Source of the DNA: CAZGOM01 sp964542875
GTDB lineage: Bacteria > Planctomycetota > Phycisphaerae > Phycisphaerales > Phycisphaeraceae
Reading direction: 5' to 3'
Length of the DNA stretch: 45,528 nucleotides
NCBI GenBank assembly: GCA_964542875.1
Contig: CAZIWA010000035.1
Span: forward strand, 1 to 45,528
Within the stretch, counting starts at the first letter, position 1, and the number at the start of each line of letters is the position of its first letter. The notes under the pieces are model-generated. The model searched no databases. It saw nothing but the letters and a program-made list of their open reading frames with translations, and was not told the origin of the DNA. The translations under genes were made by a program, and so were the position numbers. Below are positions 8,343 through 16,609 of this stretch, piece by piece.

Positions 8343-8846
8343 TTACTTGGAGGCGGGTGGGTTGTCTGCGGGATTTTGGAGCGACTTGAAACGGATGGTG
8401 ATGGCGAGGGGATCGTTGGGCTTTTTTGTTTTGTCGCTGGTCGAAAGGGAAGGGGACGGATTCTTTGCCGGCGTTTGCCTGCTGGTGGGCAACCCAGATT
8501 CTGAGGATGCGGAGAATGCGCGTGTTTTCCTGGATTTGGGCGGGATTGGAGGGGTCGTCGAAGTGATGCTCCCATGGCGTGACGAGTGAGTTTTTACAGA
8601 GCATCTGTCCGGAAAGGAGCCAGTAGTTGTAGGAAAGGCGGGGGGAGGGGTCCTGGAAGTCAAGGCAGCTCAGCAAGGTGAGGGCGGCGTCATCGGGGCG
8701 GTTGAAGCGGAGAAGGAGGGAAGCATCAGGCAGGCTCCAGGGGATGTCTTGCTGAGATTGAGGGGGGGCTGGGTGGCGGGGATGTCGGCGGCGAGGGCGA
8801 GGGGCGTCAGAAGAAGGGCGACGAAGAGGGAGATGAGCGTTTTCAT
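8343..8846 (-). pseudogene. Exported protein gene with two compensating frameshifts
   Basis: The ATG at 8846 opens a clear signal peptide (MKTLISLFVALLLTPLALA, then DIPATQPP). The frame is soon blocked by TGA. From a run of seven G (8762-8768 on the + strand) a different frame carries convincing protein (DIPWSLPDASLLLRFNRPDD ... LSYNYWLLSGQMLCKNS). Between about 8480 and 8421 the sense shifts back to the original frame (DKTKKPNDPLAITIRFKSL) to a TAA at 8343. Start and stop are in the same frame, so one missing base in the G run plus one extra base would restore about 167 codons. This could be a decayed gene or two sequencing errors. No family recognised. Confidence 0.6.
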
Positions 8847-8969
8847 CGATCGGGTCCCGGAATGGTTAAGAAAGTTTAACAGCAGGGCGGCAATTGACAG
8901 GTTTTCAGACGGTTTTCGGGGATGGGAAAATGGTGGAACGGGTTGTGAGAAGGGGAGGGTGAAAAACGC

Positions 8970-8975
8970 TATAAT
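8970..8975 (+). promoter_or_regulatory. carA -10 box (possible leaderless transcript)
   Basis: Perfect TATAAT eight bases before the carA ATG. There is no Shine-Dalgarno sequence between them, so the transcript would start at or next to the start codon. Confidence 0.55.
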
Positions 8976-8983
8976 CTCCGACC

Positions 8984-10183
8984 ATGCCTAAAACCCCCAC
9001 GCTTGCGAAACTGGCCCTGGAAGACGGGAGTGTTTTCTACGGACAAGCCTTTGGTGATGCGTCCCCGCGGAGCATCGAGGGCGAGGTCTGCTTTAATACC
9101 TCGCTGCTGGGGTATCAGGAGATCCTGACGGACCCGTCTTATTTCGGGCAAATCGTGACGATGACGTATCCCCTGATCGGGAATTACGGGACGACGCCGG
9201 CGGACTTTGAGTCTCGCAAGGTGTGGGTCTCGGGTTTCGTGGTCCGGGAACTGGCGAATGTGGCCAGCAACTACCGGTCGACATCGAAGCTTGAAGAATA
9301 CCTGGCGAGCCAGGGCGTGACGGGCATTTCGCAGGTGGATACGCGGGCGCTGACGCGCAAGCTGCGCATCACCGGCGCGCTTAACGGGATTCTCTCCACC
9401 GAGAACCGGACGGACGCGGAACTGATTGAAATGGCCAAGAGGGCACGCGGGCTGGTGGGGTACAACATCGTGCGCGATGTGGCCCGGGTCAAGAAGGAAG
9501 TCTGGACGGAAAACCTGGGCAACTGGGAGCCGATCCAGGGCAAGGTGACCCCCGGAAGCAAGAAATTCAACGTGGTGGCCATCGACTGCGGGGCCAAGCA
9601 CAACATCCTGAGGAATCTGGCGGACTCGGGCTGCAATGTGACGGTGGTGCCGTTTGACGCATCGCCGGAACAGATCCTGGAATACAAGCCCGATGGCGTG
9701 TTTGTGTCCAACGGCCCGGGCGACCCGGCAGCGGTGAGCGAGACGATCCAGACGCTGACGAAGATCAAGGGTAAAGTGCCGATCTTCGGGATCTGCCTGG
9801 GGCACCAGCTTTTGAGCCTGGCGATGGGCGCAAAGACGTACAAGCTGAAGTTCGGCCACCGGGGCGGAAACCAGCCGGTGCAGAACGTGCAGACGCGCAA
9901 GGTGGAGATCACCAGCCAGAATCACGGCTTTGCGGTGGATGTGGACACGCTGACGAAGGTTGGCGGGGAAGCGACGCACATCAACCTGAACGACAACACG
10001 CTGGAAGGCTTCCGGCACAACTCCGAGCCGATCTTCGCAGTGCAGTACCACCCGGAAGCGGCGCCTGGCCCGCATGATTCGCGGTACTTGTTCGACTGCT
10101 TCGTGGAAATGATGAAGTCCGGCAAGAGCCCGACGGGCGCGCAGATGGACCACGCGCAGCGGACACGCAATACGCTGGAATAA
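8984..10183 (+). CDS. carA: Carbamoyl-phosphate synthase small (glutamine amidotransferase) subunit
   Basis: Hydrolyses glutamine and passes ammonia to the large subunit to make carbamoyl phosphate for arginine and pyrimidine synthesis. The 399-aa length is near that of the family. The N-terminal CPSase_sm domain (about 8-140) includes GEVCFNTSLLGYQEILTDPS. The class I amidotransferase domain (about 195-385) has the nucleophile elbow FGICLGHQLL with Cys271 and the partner residues His356 and Glu358 in QYHPEAAPGP. carB is not adjacent. speA follows on the same strand after 159 bp, which suits a shared arginine theme. A TATAAT box abuts the start. Codon use is richer in C-ending codons than most + strand neighbours, consistent with high expression. 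Confidence 0.97.
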   Translation: MPKTPTLAKLALEDGSVFYGQAFGDASPRSIEGEVCFNTSLLGYQEILTDPSYFGQIVTMTYPLIGNYGTTPADFESRKVWVSGFVVRELANVASNYRSTSKLEEYLASQGVTGISQVDTRALTRKLRITGALNGILSTENRTDAELIEMAKRARGLVGYNIVRDVARVKKEVWTENLGNWEPIQGKVTPGSKKFNVVAIDCGAKHNILRNLADSGCNVTVVPFDASPEQILEYKPDGVFVSNGPGDPAAVSETIQTLTKIKGKVPIFGICLGHQLLSLAMGAKTYKLKFGHRGGNQPVQNVQTRKVEITSQNHGFAVDVDTLTKVGGEATHINLNDNTLEGFRHNSEPIFAVQYHPEAAPGPHDSRYLFDCFVEMMKSGKSPTGAQMDHAQRTRNTLE

Positions 10184-10283
10184 GAATGTGAGATGTAAGA
10201 GGTGAGATGTCGGATGCGCAGATTCAGAGTCAGCCTCCGGGTTTTCTGAATATCCAACATCTAATATCAGACATCTAACATGA
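10184..10283. repeat. Large imperfect inverted repeat made of heptamers
   Basis: The left arm (10184-10218) consists of 7-mers such as AGATGTA, AGAGGTG, AGATGTC. The right arm (10252-10283) has AACATCT, AATATCA, GACATCT, AACATGA. About 22 of 29 positions are complementary between arms. Inside the loop, ATTCAG pairs with CTGAAT. It sits between carA and speA and could form a long hairpin in RNA. Confidence 0.6.
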
Positions 10284-10342
10284 ATGTGCTACTAGAATAG
10301 AGCTGAACCGAATTCACCCTTTATAAAGATCAGGAGCCGCTG

Positions 10343-12454
10343 ATGCGCTCAATTTCGCCTAATACTCCGGGAACGCCTGGTGGCCCTGGGAACAATCCGA
10401 TCAAGACGAGTGTTCCGGCGAGCGTATCGCCCGTGGTGTCTACGCCCGCTCCGGCGGGTGGCGTGGCGCCGGCGGCGCCTGTGGTTTCGCTTTCGCCGGA
10501 TTCTCCTCAGCCCAAGCAGGGGCAGCCAGTGGTGGCGCATGAGCCCAACAAGAAGCCGTGGTCCAGCAAGGAGTCAGCCAAGCTGTACGGCATCGACCGG
10601 TGGGGCCATAAGTATTTCTCCGTGAACGATGAAGGCAATGTGGTGGTTCACCCCACCAAGGAGACCAGCAAGTCGATCGACATGAAGAAGCTGGTGGACG
10701 AGCTGAAGCAGCGGGACTTGCAGTTGCCGCTTCTGATCAGATTCACGGACATTTTGAAGGACCGGGTGCAGCAGGTGCACGATGCGTTCTCCAAGGCGAT
10801 CAAGGACAACGACTACAAGGGGCAGTACCGTTGCGTGTACCCCATCAAGGTGAACCAGCAGCGGCACGTGGTGGAGGAAATCCTTCACTTCGGCAAGCCG
10901 TATAACTTTGGCCTGGAAGCGGGTTCCAAGCCCGAACTGCTGGCCGTCCTGGCCATCGTGGAAGACGACACGACGCCGATCATCTGCAACGGCTTCAAAG
11001 ACGATGAATTCATCGAAGCGGTGATCCTGGCGACGAAGATCGGCAAGAACATCATTCCCGTGGTGGAGAAGTTCAGCGAACTGGAACTGATCGCCAAGTA
11101 CGCCAAGCTGCACAACGTGAAGCCTTCCATCGGCGTGCGCGTGAAGCTTTCGGCCCGCGGCGCGGGCCGGTGGCAGGAGTCCGGCGGGGCGCGGTCAAAG
11201 TTCGGGCTCTTCATCAATGAAGTGGTCCAGGCGCTGGAATACCTGCGCAAGAACGACCTGGGCGACTGCCTGAACCTGCTGCACTTCCACCTGGGATCGC
11301 AGATCAACAACATCCGGATGGTGAAGCACGCGATCATCGAGTTGGTGCGCGTGTATACGGAGCTCCAGCGCATGGGCGCGGGCCTGCAGTACATCGACGT
11401 GGGCGGCGGGTTGGGCGTGGACTACGACGGCAGCAAGACGAGCTTTGAATCCAGCATCAACTACAGCCTGCAGGAATACGCCAACGACGTGGTTTACCAC
11501 GTGAAGGAAGTTTGCGACCAGACAGGCGTGGCGCACCCGACGATTATTTCCGAGTCCGGCCGCGCGATGGTGGCGTACCACAGCGTGCTGGTGTTTAACG
11601 TGCTGGGGTGGTCCGGGTTCAACCGGTTTGAGATCCCCGCGACGCTGAGCAAGGAAGACCGCCTGAACATGCCCGTGCCGGTGGTGAACATGTTCGACAC
11701 CTACCACGGGCTCAACGAAACCAATTACGCCGAGTACTACCACGACGCGCAACTGGCCAAGGAAGAAGTGCTGAACCTGTTCAACCTTGGGTACTGCTCG
11801 CTGGAGCAGCGGTCCCTGGCGGAACGGCTGTTTTACGCGCTCTCTTCCAAGGTGAACAAGATCGTGCGGGCGATGGACTTTATCCCCGAGGAGTTCGCAG
11901 GGCTGGAATCAATGCTCTCGGACACCTATTTCTGCAACTTTTCAGTGTTCCAGTCGATGCCCGACAGCTGGGCCATCGACCAACTTTTCCCGATCATGCC
12001 GATCCATCGGTTGAACGAAGAGCCCACGAGCCGCGGCATTCTGGCGGACATCACCTGCGACTCCGACGGGAAGGTGGACCGGTTTATCGGCACCCGGTGC
12101 GTGAAGCCCGTGCTGGAACTGCACGACTACAAGCACGATGACTATTTCCTGGCGGTGTTCCTGGTGGGTGCTTACCAGGAAATCCTTGGTGACCTGCACA
12201 ACCTGCTGGGCGACACCAACGCGGTCCACGTTTCGGTGGGCCCGGACGGGAATGCATCCATCGATGAAGTGATCGAAGGCGATACGGTTCGCGAAGTGCT
12301 GCAGTATGTGCAGTTCTCCGCGGATGACCTGATGCGGCACATGCGCAAGGCGATCGAACGGGCGCTGCGCGAGAAGAAGGTGACATTGGATGAGTCACGC
12401 GTGCTGCTGAAGTTTTATGAACAGGGCTTGAAGGGGTATACGTACCTGGAATAA
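10343..12454 (+). CDS. speA: Biosynthetic arginine decarboxylase
   Basis: PLP-dependent fold-III enzyme converting arginine to agmatine, the first step of one putrescine route. 703 aa. The first ~65 residues are a Pro/Ala/Val-rich extension absent from most family members. The conserved body starts at about residue 72 (WSSKESAKLYGIDRWG). The probable PLP lysine is Lys169 in YPIKVNQQRHVVEEIL, and the barrel has typical motifs such as LHFHLGSQINNIR, YIDVGGGLGVDYDGS and ESGRAMVAYHSVLV. AGGAG seven bases before the ATG at 10343 supports this start. A downstream agmatine-using gene is not seen here. Confidence 0.96.
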   Translation: MRSISPNTPGTPGGPGNNPIKTSVPASVSPVVSTPAPAGGVAPAAPVVSLSPDSPQPKQGQPVVAHEPNKKPWSSKESAKLYGIDRWGHKYFSVNDEGNVVVHPTKETSKSIDMKKLVDELKQRDLQLPLLIRFTDILKDRVQQVHDAFSKAIKDNDYKGQYRCVYPIKVNQQRHVVEEILHFGKPYNFGLEAGSKPELLAVLAIVEDDTTPIICNGFKDDEFIEAVILATKIGKNIIPVVEKFSELELIAKYAKLHNVKPSIGVRVKLSARGAGRWQESGGARSKFGLFINEVVQALEYLRKNDLGDCLNLLHFHLGSQINNIRMVKHAIIELVRVYTELQRMGAGLQYIDVGGGLGVDYDGSKTSFESSINYSLQEYANDVVYHVKEVCDQTGVAHPTIISESGRAMVAYHSVLVFNVLGWSGFNRFEIPATLSKEDRLNMPVPVVNMFDTYHGLNETNYAEYYHDAQLAKEEVLNLFNLGYCSLEQRSLAERLFYALSSKVNKIVRAMDFIPEEFAGLESMLSDTYFCNFSVFQSMPDSWAIDQLFPIMPIHRLNEEPTSRGILADITCDSDGKVDRFIGTRCVKPVLELHDYKHDDYFLAVFLVGAYQEILGDLHNLLGDTNAVHVSVGPDGNASIDEVIEGDTVREVLQYVQFSADDLMRHMRKAIERALREKKVTLDESRVLLKFYEQGLKGYTYLE

Positions 12455-12613
12455 GCGGGGGGAGATGGCTGTCGCATTTATGTCGGGATGTTTGCGTTGG
12501 GGTTATCGGTTTGCCGAGGGGCTTCGATAAGGCGCGGGCAAACATTTAGATGCGAAAGCCCTGCAGGGGGGGGCAACCACCCCTTTGAGTGTTTTTTTGG
12601 CATCCGATGGCGG

Positions 12614-12646
12614 CCCTCACCCCGGGCCTTTCCCGGTGGGAGAGGG
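12614..12646. repeat. 33-nt REP-like palindrome, copy 3
   Basis: Most symmetrical copy: CCCTC-A-CCC..CGGG pairs with CCCG..GGG-A-GAGGG. It lies in the 368-bp gap between speA and the lipoprotein gene. The rest of that gap holds a possible stem (GTTTGCC / GGCAAAC) about 50-85 bases after the speA stop and nothing else I can identify. Confidence 0.65.
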
Positions 12647-12822
12647 TGTAAGAAGCGTCATTTGAGGCATCAAGCAGATGTGGCGGGGGGGGCTTGCGGT
12701 TGCGTTTTTCGGCCTCATACTTCATGGGTCTGCTTCAAAACTTCTATCCGTCTGGCACTACTCTTGCGTTTTGCGCTAAACTCTTGTGTTTCGTGCAACA
12801 TCAAGAATTGAGGAAGGCTCCA

Positions 12823-13797
12823 GTGATTCAGCGATTTATCCAGTTGGTGGGCGTGGTTGGAATGACGGCGGGGTTGTTTCTTGCGGCCGGCTGCCAGGCC
12901 GAGAAGGTGGACCCGTATTACCGTGAACCCAATCCGCGGCTTTTCACGCTGACCACTGAAAGCGAACTTGGCACCTTTCAAGTGGCGCAGGGCCAGCACT
13001 TTAACGTGAATCTGTACACCAACCCGTACACGGGCTACCACTGGGCGTACAAGCCGGGCGCGAAGCCGATCATCGAGCAGGTGGGCACGCCGACTTTCAT
13101 TCAGTTGAAGGAAGACAAGGCGCAGCCGAAGTTCGGGATTGTGAACTTCGAGTTTGAGGCGAAGGAATTAGGCAAGCAAGACCTGAGGATCGTGTATTAC
13201 CGGCCGACACTGCGTTCAAGGCATGACGAGGCGTTCCTGGTGATCCATATGGAAGTGGTGGAAGCTCCCAGCACGCAGCCCAGCGGCACGGCGTATTTTG
13301 TGGTGCCGCCCAAGGGCATGTCGGTGGAGGCGTATGAAAAGAACAGCGGGGACGGCGGGACGAGCGCTTCGGAACCGGCGGCAACGACGCCTGCACCCGT
13401 GACGAAGACTGAGCCTGTGGCGACCCCTGCTCCCGCTCCGGCTACACCTGCACCCAAGGCTGTGGTTGCCCCTGCGCCAGCAGCCGCTCCCGCGGCTAAG
13501 CCTGTGGCTGCACCAGCACCAACTCCTGCGCTCAAGCCTGCGGCAGCGGCTCCCGCTCCTGCGGCGAAAAAGGTTGAAGAGCCTGCCAAGCCTGCGGCGG
13601 TGGTGAAGACGGAGCCAGCTCCTGCCCCTGCGCCGAAGCCCGCGGCCAAGGCCGAACCCAAGCCTGCTCCCGCGCCGGCCCCCAAGGCGCCGGAGGCGAA
13701 GGAATCCAAGGAAGCGAAGAAGCCCACGACTCAGCCTTCGTATACGAAGTCCGGCAAGAAGCTTCCGCCGATGCCTTCGGGTGGCGAGGGGATGTGA
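12823..13797 (+). CDS. Lipoprotein with chagasin-like (I42) domain and Ala/Pro/Lys tail
   Basis: 324 aa. Signal peptide with lipobox LAAGC at about residue 24. The domain at about 45-150 resembles chagasin-type cysteine-protease inhibitors: it has the diagnostic NPYTGYHWAYK loop and later strands (QDLRIVYYRPTLRSRHDEAF) matching the family's basic loop. From about residue 175 to the end it is a low-complexity tail rich in Ala, Pro, Lys and Thr, likely an extended spacer or surface linker. The chosen GTG at 12823 has AGGAAGG upstream and starts directly at the signal peptide; the frame continues further upstream without a site. Likely an envelope protein; protease inhibition is inferred from family, not shown. 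Confidence 0.75.
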   Translation: MIQRFIQLVGVVGMTAGLFLAAGCQAEKVDPYYREPNPRLFTLTTESELGTFQVAQGQHFNVNLYTNPYTGYHWAYKPGAKPIIEQVGTPTFIQLKEDKAQPKFGIVNFEFEAKELGKQDLRIVYYRPTLRSRHDEAFLVIHMEVVEAPSTQPSGTAYFVVPPKGMSVEAYEKNSGDGGTSASEPAATTPAPVTKTEPVATPAPAPATPAPKAVVAPAPAAAPAAKPVAAPAPTPALKPAAAAPAPAAKKVEEPAKPAAVVKTEPAPAPAPKPAAKAEPKPAPAPAPKAPEAKESKEAKKPTTQPSYTKSGKKLPPMPSGGEGM

Positions 13798-13810
13798 GTT
13801 GAGGGAGAAA

Positions 13811-13937
13811 ATCTTTCTACGGCCGTCGGGATCGCAGAAAGATAAGACGTTTAACGCCGACTTGTCCGTGGGTTTTCACTCGTGGACTTGCTTGGCCCGC
13901 GGGTGCAGTAACCGTGCCCCTTGCGGGGCTTGATACT
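13811..13937. repeat. CTTTCT-hairpin dispersed repeat, copy A
   Basis: Begins with the stem ATCTTTCT / AGAAAGAT around a CCGTCG core, continues with a block containing TGCTTGGCCCG and ends with GGGGCTTGATACTG. The same succession of blocks is found at 17339-17458. It fills the gap between the convergent lipoprotein and AraC genes. Confidence 0.65.
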
Positions 13938-13946
13938 GAAGATCAA

Positions 13947-14774
13947 TCAGGGTTTTTGGCGGTATTGGCGGGGGGATACGCCGGCGATCTGTTTGAACTT
14001 TCGGGAGAAGTGGAATTCATCGCAGAAACCGAGGGTGGCGGCGATTTGTTTGTCGGAGAGTCGGCCGGTTTTGATGAGCTCGGTGGCGCGGTCGACACGG
14101 CGTTGGGACCGGTAGCGATGGGGGGCTATGCCGACGAGCCGGGTGAAGCGTTTGCGGAAGTTTTCATAGCTGGTGTTGAGACTGGCGGCGACCCAGGTGA
14201 GGTCGATGTCTTTGTGGAGGTCGGTTTCCAGGAGGGCGCAGGCGCGCTGGACCCAGCGGACGGATTCAGCGGGTGCGGGGCCGGCGGGGCCGCCCATGAG
14301 GGCTTCGGCGAGGACGGACTGGATGCGGCAGACTTCGACGAGCGGTGGGGAGGAGTCGTTTTGGGTGGGGCCGCCGATGATAGATTCAAAGCGTTTGAGC
14401 CAATGGTCGATGGGCTGGAGGTGTTTGATGGGGTTTTGGGGGTCGAGGATGCCGACGTTTTGCCAGACGTCGAAGACGGGGCCTTCGAAGGAGATGTAGA
14501 ACTCAGTCCAGCGGTCGTTTTCGCCGGGTCCGTAGCGGTGGGCGAGCTGGGGGAAGACGAGGATGAGGTCGCCTGGGCCGACGCGTTGGGAGAGGCCGTT
14601 GGCGTCCTGGTAGTTTCCGCCGCCGTTGAGGAGGTAGACCAGGGCGTACATGCCGTAGATGCGCATGGTGCGGTGGCCGATGCCTTTGCTTTCGCGGATG
14701 TAGCCGGTCTGGCGTATGGAGCCTAAGGGTGAGCCGCCTGCGTTTCGGAATTGGATTCGGGTTTGGATGTCCAT
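13947..14774 (-). CDS. AraC-family transcriptional regulator (divergent from PhyH gene)
   Basis: 275-aa regulator. The N-terminal region to about residue 130 is an AraC_binding-type cupin (YALVYLLNGGGNYQDANG...GPGDLILVFPQLAHRYGPG). The C-terminal double HTH is LETDLHKDIDLTWVAASLNTSYENFRKRFTRLVG, then LSDKQIAATLGFCDEFHFSRKFKQIAGVSPRQYR. The ATG at 14774 was chosen because it begins conserved sequence; the open frame extends to 14948 into the intergenic region. It is transcribed away from the PhyH oxygenase gene starting at 14963, and the 188-bp gap has palindromes, so it probably controls that gene. No clear Shine-Dalgarno sequence. Confidence 0.85.
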   Translation of the reverse strand: MDIQTRIQFRNAGGSPLGSIRQTGYIRESKGIGHRTMRIYGMYALVYLLNGGGNYQDANGLSQRVGPGDLILVFPQLAHRYGPGENDRWTEFYISFEGPVFDVWQNVGILDPQNPIKHLQPIDHWLKRFESIIGGPTQNDSSPPLVEVCRIQSVLAEALMGGPAGPAPAESVRWVQRACALLETDLHKDIDLTWVAASLNTSYENFRKRFTRLVGIAPHRYRSQRRVDRATELIKTGRLSDKQIAATLGFCDEFHFSRKFKQIAGVSPRQYRQKP

Positions 14775-14784
14775 GGGGAGGGGG

Positions 14785-14819
14785 AATTTACAATTTGCAG
14801 TTTGCAATTTATGAATTTT
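14785..14819 (+). repeat. AATTTGC-type heptamer repeat
   Basis: Consecutive 7-mers AATTTAC, AATTTGC, AGTTTGC, AATTTAT, GAATTTT, an AT-rich word unlike the surrounding GC-rich DNA. Located immediately upstream of the AraC start, in the divergent promoter region. Confidence 0.6.
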
Positions 14820-14913
14820 GCAGAGGACTAAGAGTATTGAAGTATCCCATTTTATACAAGTGTTTGTCCGAATCAGCCATGGGAATATCGGGACGAAACC
14901 GTAGGATGGGGTG

Positions 14914-14944
14914 CAATCAAAGGATTGTTTACGTCCCACGGGAC
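14914..14944. promoter_or_regulatory. Two small palindromes upstream of the PhyH gene
   Basis: CAATC-AAAG-GATTG at 14914-14927 and GTCCC-AC-GGGAC at 14933-14944 lie 19-49 bp before the PhyH start, between two divergent genes. They are candidate operators for the adjacent AraC regulator, although AraC sites are more often direct repeats. Confidence 0.35.
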
Positions 14945-14962
14945 ACAAAAAGGAAAACGGCC

Positions 14963-15871
14963 ATGAATCTGAAGTTTGGCAATCGGGAACTGGAACTGGG
15001 CGGGAAATACCTGGGCCTCGGGCTGCGCGATTGCAATGCGATCCTGCATGACCGGGAGGCGCTGCATGCGCGCATGGCCGAGGATGGGTACCTGTTGATC
15101 CGTGGGCTGCACAAGCGCGAGACGGTGATGCGGGCGCGGTCGAAGGTGATTGAAAACCTGGTGGCTTCGGACTGCATCGCGCCGGGGACGGACCCTGAAG
15201 AAGCGATCATGAAACCCGGCGCGGGCCACCCGGCGACGCTGGGGCGCAAAGGCATTTCGCACACGCCGGAGATGCTGTCGGTGATCGAAGGCAAGCCGGT
15301 GTTTGACTTCTTTCAGCACTACTTTGGCACGCAGCCGATGACGTATGACTACAAGTGGCTGCGGGCGGTACGGCCTGACGGCTTTACGGGCGCACACTAT
15401 GACGTGGTGTACATGGGCCGCGGGACGGTGGGCAAACTGGTGACGGTGTGGACGCCGATCGACGATATTCCGCTTGAAAAGGGCGGGCTGGCGCTGTGCG
15501 TGGGTTCGCACAATCTGCCGGGCTTTCAGAAGGTGCGCGACAGCTACGGGAAGATGGACGTGGATCGCGACCGGGTGGACGGCTGGTTTTCCAACGACCC
15601 GCAGGAAGTGGTGAGCCAGTTCGGCGGGCGCTGGCAGACGACGGAGTATCAAGCCGGCGACGTGCTGATGTTCGGCATGCACACGATGCACATGTCGGTG
15701 AACAACCAGACCAACAAATGGCGCATCAGCTGTGATACGCGGTTTCAACCCGCCAACGAACCGGTGGACGAACGCTGGGTGGGCGAGAACCCCAAGGCGC
15801 ACTACGCTTGGGCCAGCGAGCCCGAGAAGATGGTGAAGATGGCGGTGGCGCGGGAGAAGTGGGGAATCTGA
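14963..15871 (+). CDS. Phytanoyl-CoA dioxygenase family (PhyH) protein
   Basis: Predicted Fe(II)/2-oxoglutarate-dependent oxygenase, 302 aa. The double-stranded beta-helix core has the probable metal ligands HYD in FTGAHYDVVYMGRG (about residue 147) and a distal His in DVLMFGMHTMHMSVNNQTNKWR, followed by the probable 2-OG-binding Arg in ISCDTRFQPA. The ATG at 14963 has AGGA upstream. Transcribed divergently from an AraC regulator. Planctomycetes carry large PhyH expansions of mostly unknown substrate, so only the reaction class can be given. A rho-independent terminator follows at 15906. Confidence 0.88.
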   Translation: MNLKFGNRELELGGKYLGLGLRDCNAILHDREALHARMAEDGYLLIRGLHKRETVMRARSKVIENLVASDCIAPGTDPEEAIMKPGAGHPATLGRKGISHTPEMLSVIEGKPVFDFFQHYFGTQPMTYDYKWLRAVRPDGFTGAHYDVVYMGRGTVGKLVTVWTPIDDIPLEKGGLALCVGSHNLPGFQKVRDSYGKMDVDRDRVDGWFSNDPQEVVSQFGGRWQTTEYQAGDVLMFGMHTMHMSVNNQTNKWRISCDTRFQPANEPVDERWVGENPKAHYAWASEPEKMVKMAVAREKWGI

Positions 15872-15874
15872 GGA

Positions 15875-15909
15875 AAGGTAAAAGGGACACGATAAAAGAT
15901 GTAAGGCAG
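15875..15909 (+). repeat. AAGGTAA-type heptamer repeat
   Basis: Consecutive 7-mers AAGGTAA, AAGGGAC, ACGATAA, AAGATGT, AAGGCAG starting 4 nt after the PhyH stop and running into the terminator stem. The same words recur between eutB and eutC (20484-20525). Confidence 0.55.
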
Positions 15910-15942
15910 AGGGCCTGGAGACGGGCCCTTTGCGCTTTTTTG
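15906..15942 (+). terminator. Rho-independent terminator after the PhyH gene
   Basis: Ten-pair stem GCAGAGGGCC / GGCCCTTTGC (one G-T pair) around an 8-nt loop, followed by a run of six T. Confidence 0.8.
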
Positions 15943-15963
15943 GGGTGTGATGGCGCGGTCGCC

Positions 15964-15969
15964 TAGAAT
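15964..15969 (+). promoter_or_regulatory. -10-like box of the YkgJ-type gene (possible leaderless start)
   Basis: TAGAAT lies eight bases before the ATG at 15978, the same spacing as TATAAT before carA, and no Shine-Dalgarno sequence intervenes. Confidence 0.45.
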
Positions 15970-15977
15970 GTGGGCTT

Positions 15978-16472
15978 ATGCGAAGAATTGCTTCGGTTGA
16001 GGATTGGAAGGCCTGGCGGGCGGCGGCGATGGAGCCGGCGGTGGCTGGGCGTATCGAGGGGATGCTGGCCGGCCTGGCCGCTGATGTGGCGGCGCGTGGG
16101 CCGACGTGCTGGTCGAGCGGGAAATGCTGCAATTTCAATGCGTATGGGCATCGGCTGTATGTGACGGGGTTGGAAGCGGCGTGGACGCTTGAAGGCATCG
16201 CGGGGGATGAAATGTTGCGCGGGGTGCTGGAGCGGCCGGTGGACCTGGCGGGGGCATGCTCGTTTCAGGTGGAGGGGCTTTGCGGAGTGCACAGGGTGCG
16301 GCCGATGGGGTGCCGGGTTTATTTCTGCCAGAAGGGGACGCAGGAATGGCAGAACGATTTGTATGAGAAATATCAGGGAGAGGTGCGACGGATCCATGAT
16401 GAGTATGGATTGCCGTATCTGTACGCGGAGTGGCGGGCGCTGGTGGGGGAGGGTCTGGGGTCTGGGGTCTAG
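15978..16472 (+). CDS. YkgJ-family cysteine-cluster protein
   Basis: 164-aa soluble protein of the YkgJ/CxxCxxCC type, thought to bind zinc or an iron-sulfur centre; the precise role is unknown. Visible cysteines: CWSSGKCC at about residues 44-51, then ACSFQVEGLCGVHRVRPMGCRVYFC at about 93-117, giving the usual two groups. A second family member is at 26928. A -10-like box sits eight bases before the ATG. The C-terminus (GEGLGSGV) and TAG stop fall inside a heptamer element, as in the creatininase gene, so the original C-terminus may have been replaced. Confidence 0.75.
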   Translation: MRRIASVEDWKAWRAAAMEPAVAGRIEGMLAGLAADVAARGPTCWSSGKCCNFNAYGHRLYVTGLEAAWTLEGIAGDEMLRGVLERPVDLAGACSFQVEGLCGVHRVRPMGCRVYFCQKGTQEWQNDLYEKYQGEVRRIHDEYGLPYLYAEWRALVGEGLGSGV

Positions 16473-16491
16473 GGCCTGGGGTCTGGTCAGA
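16450..16491 (+). repeat. (RGGGTCT)n-GGTCAGA element, copy 3
   Basis: Six heptamers: AGGGTCT, GGGGTCT twice, AGGGCCT, GGGGTCT, GGTCAGA. The first units encode the end of the YkgJ-type protein and supply its TAG stop codon. Confidence 0.75.
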
Positions 16492-16609
16492 GCGGCGGGC
16501 GTGGTGGCTGTGGGTTTGTGTATGGGGCTTGGTTTTTGGACAGTGCCGTAAAAACTACAGATGCCTATCGGAATGCTTTGCGTCCGGCTAAACTGTCGGC
16601 AGGTTCAAC

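Noticed and set aside
10184..10283. Riboswitch between carA and speA
   Set aside because: The structure is a heptamer-built inverted repeat; I see no conserved core of a known riboswitch.
13197..13727. Ala/Gly-rich frame opposite the lipoprotein tail
   Set aside because: Mirror of the Ala/Pro low-complexity region of the + strand gene.
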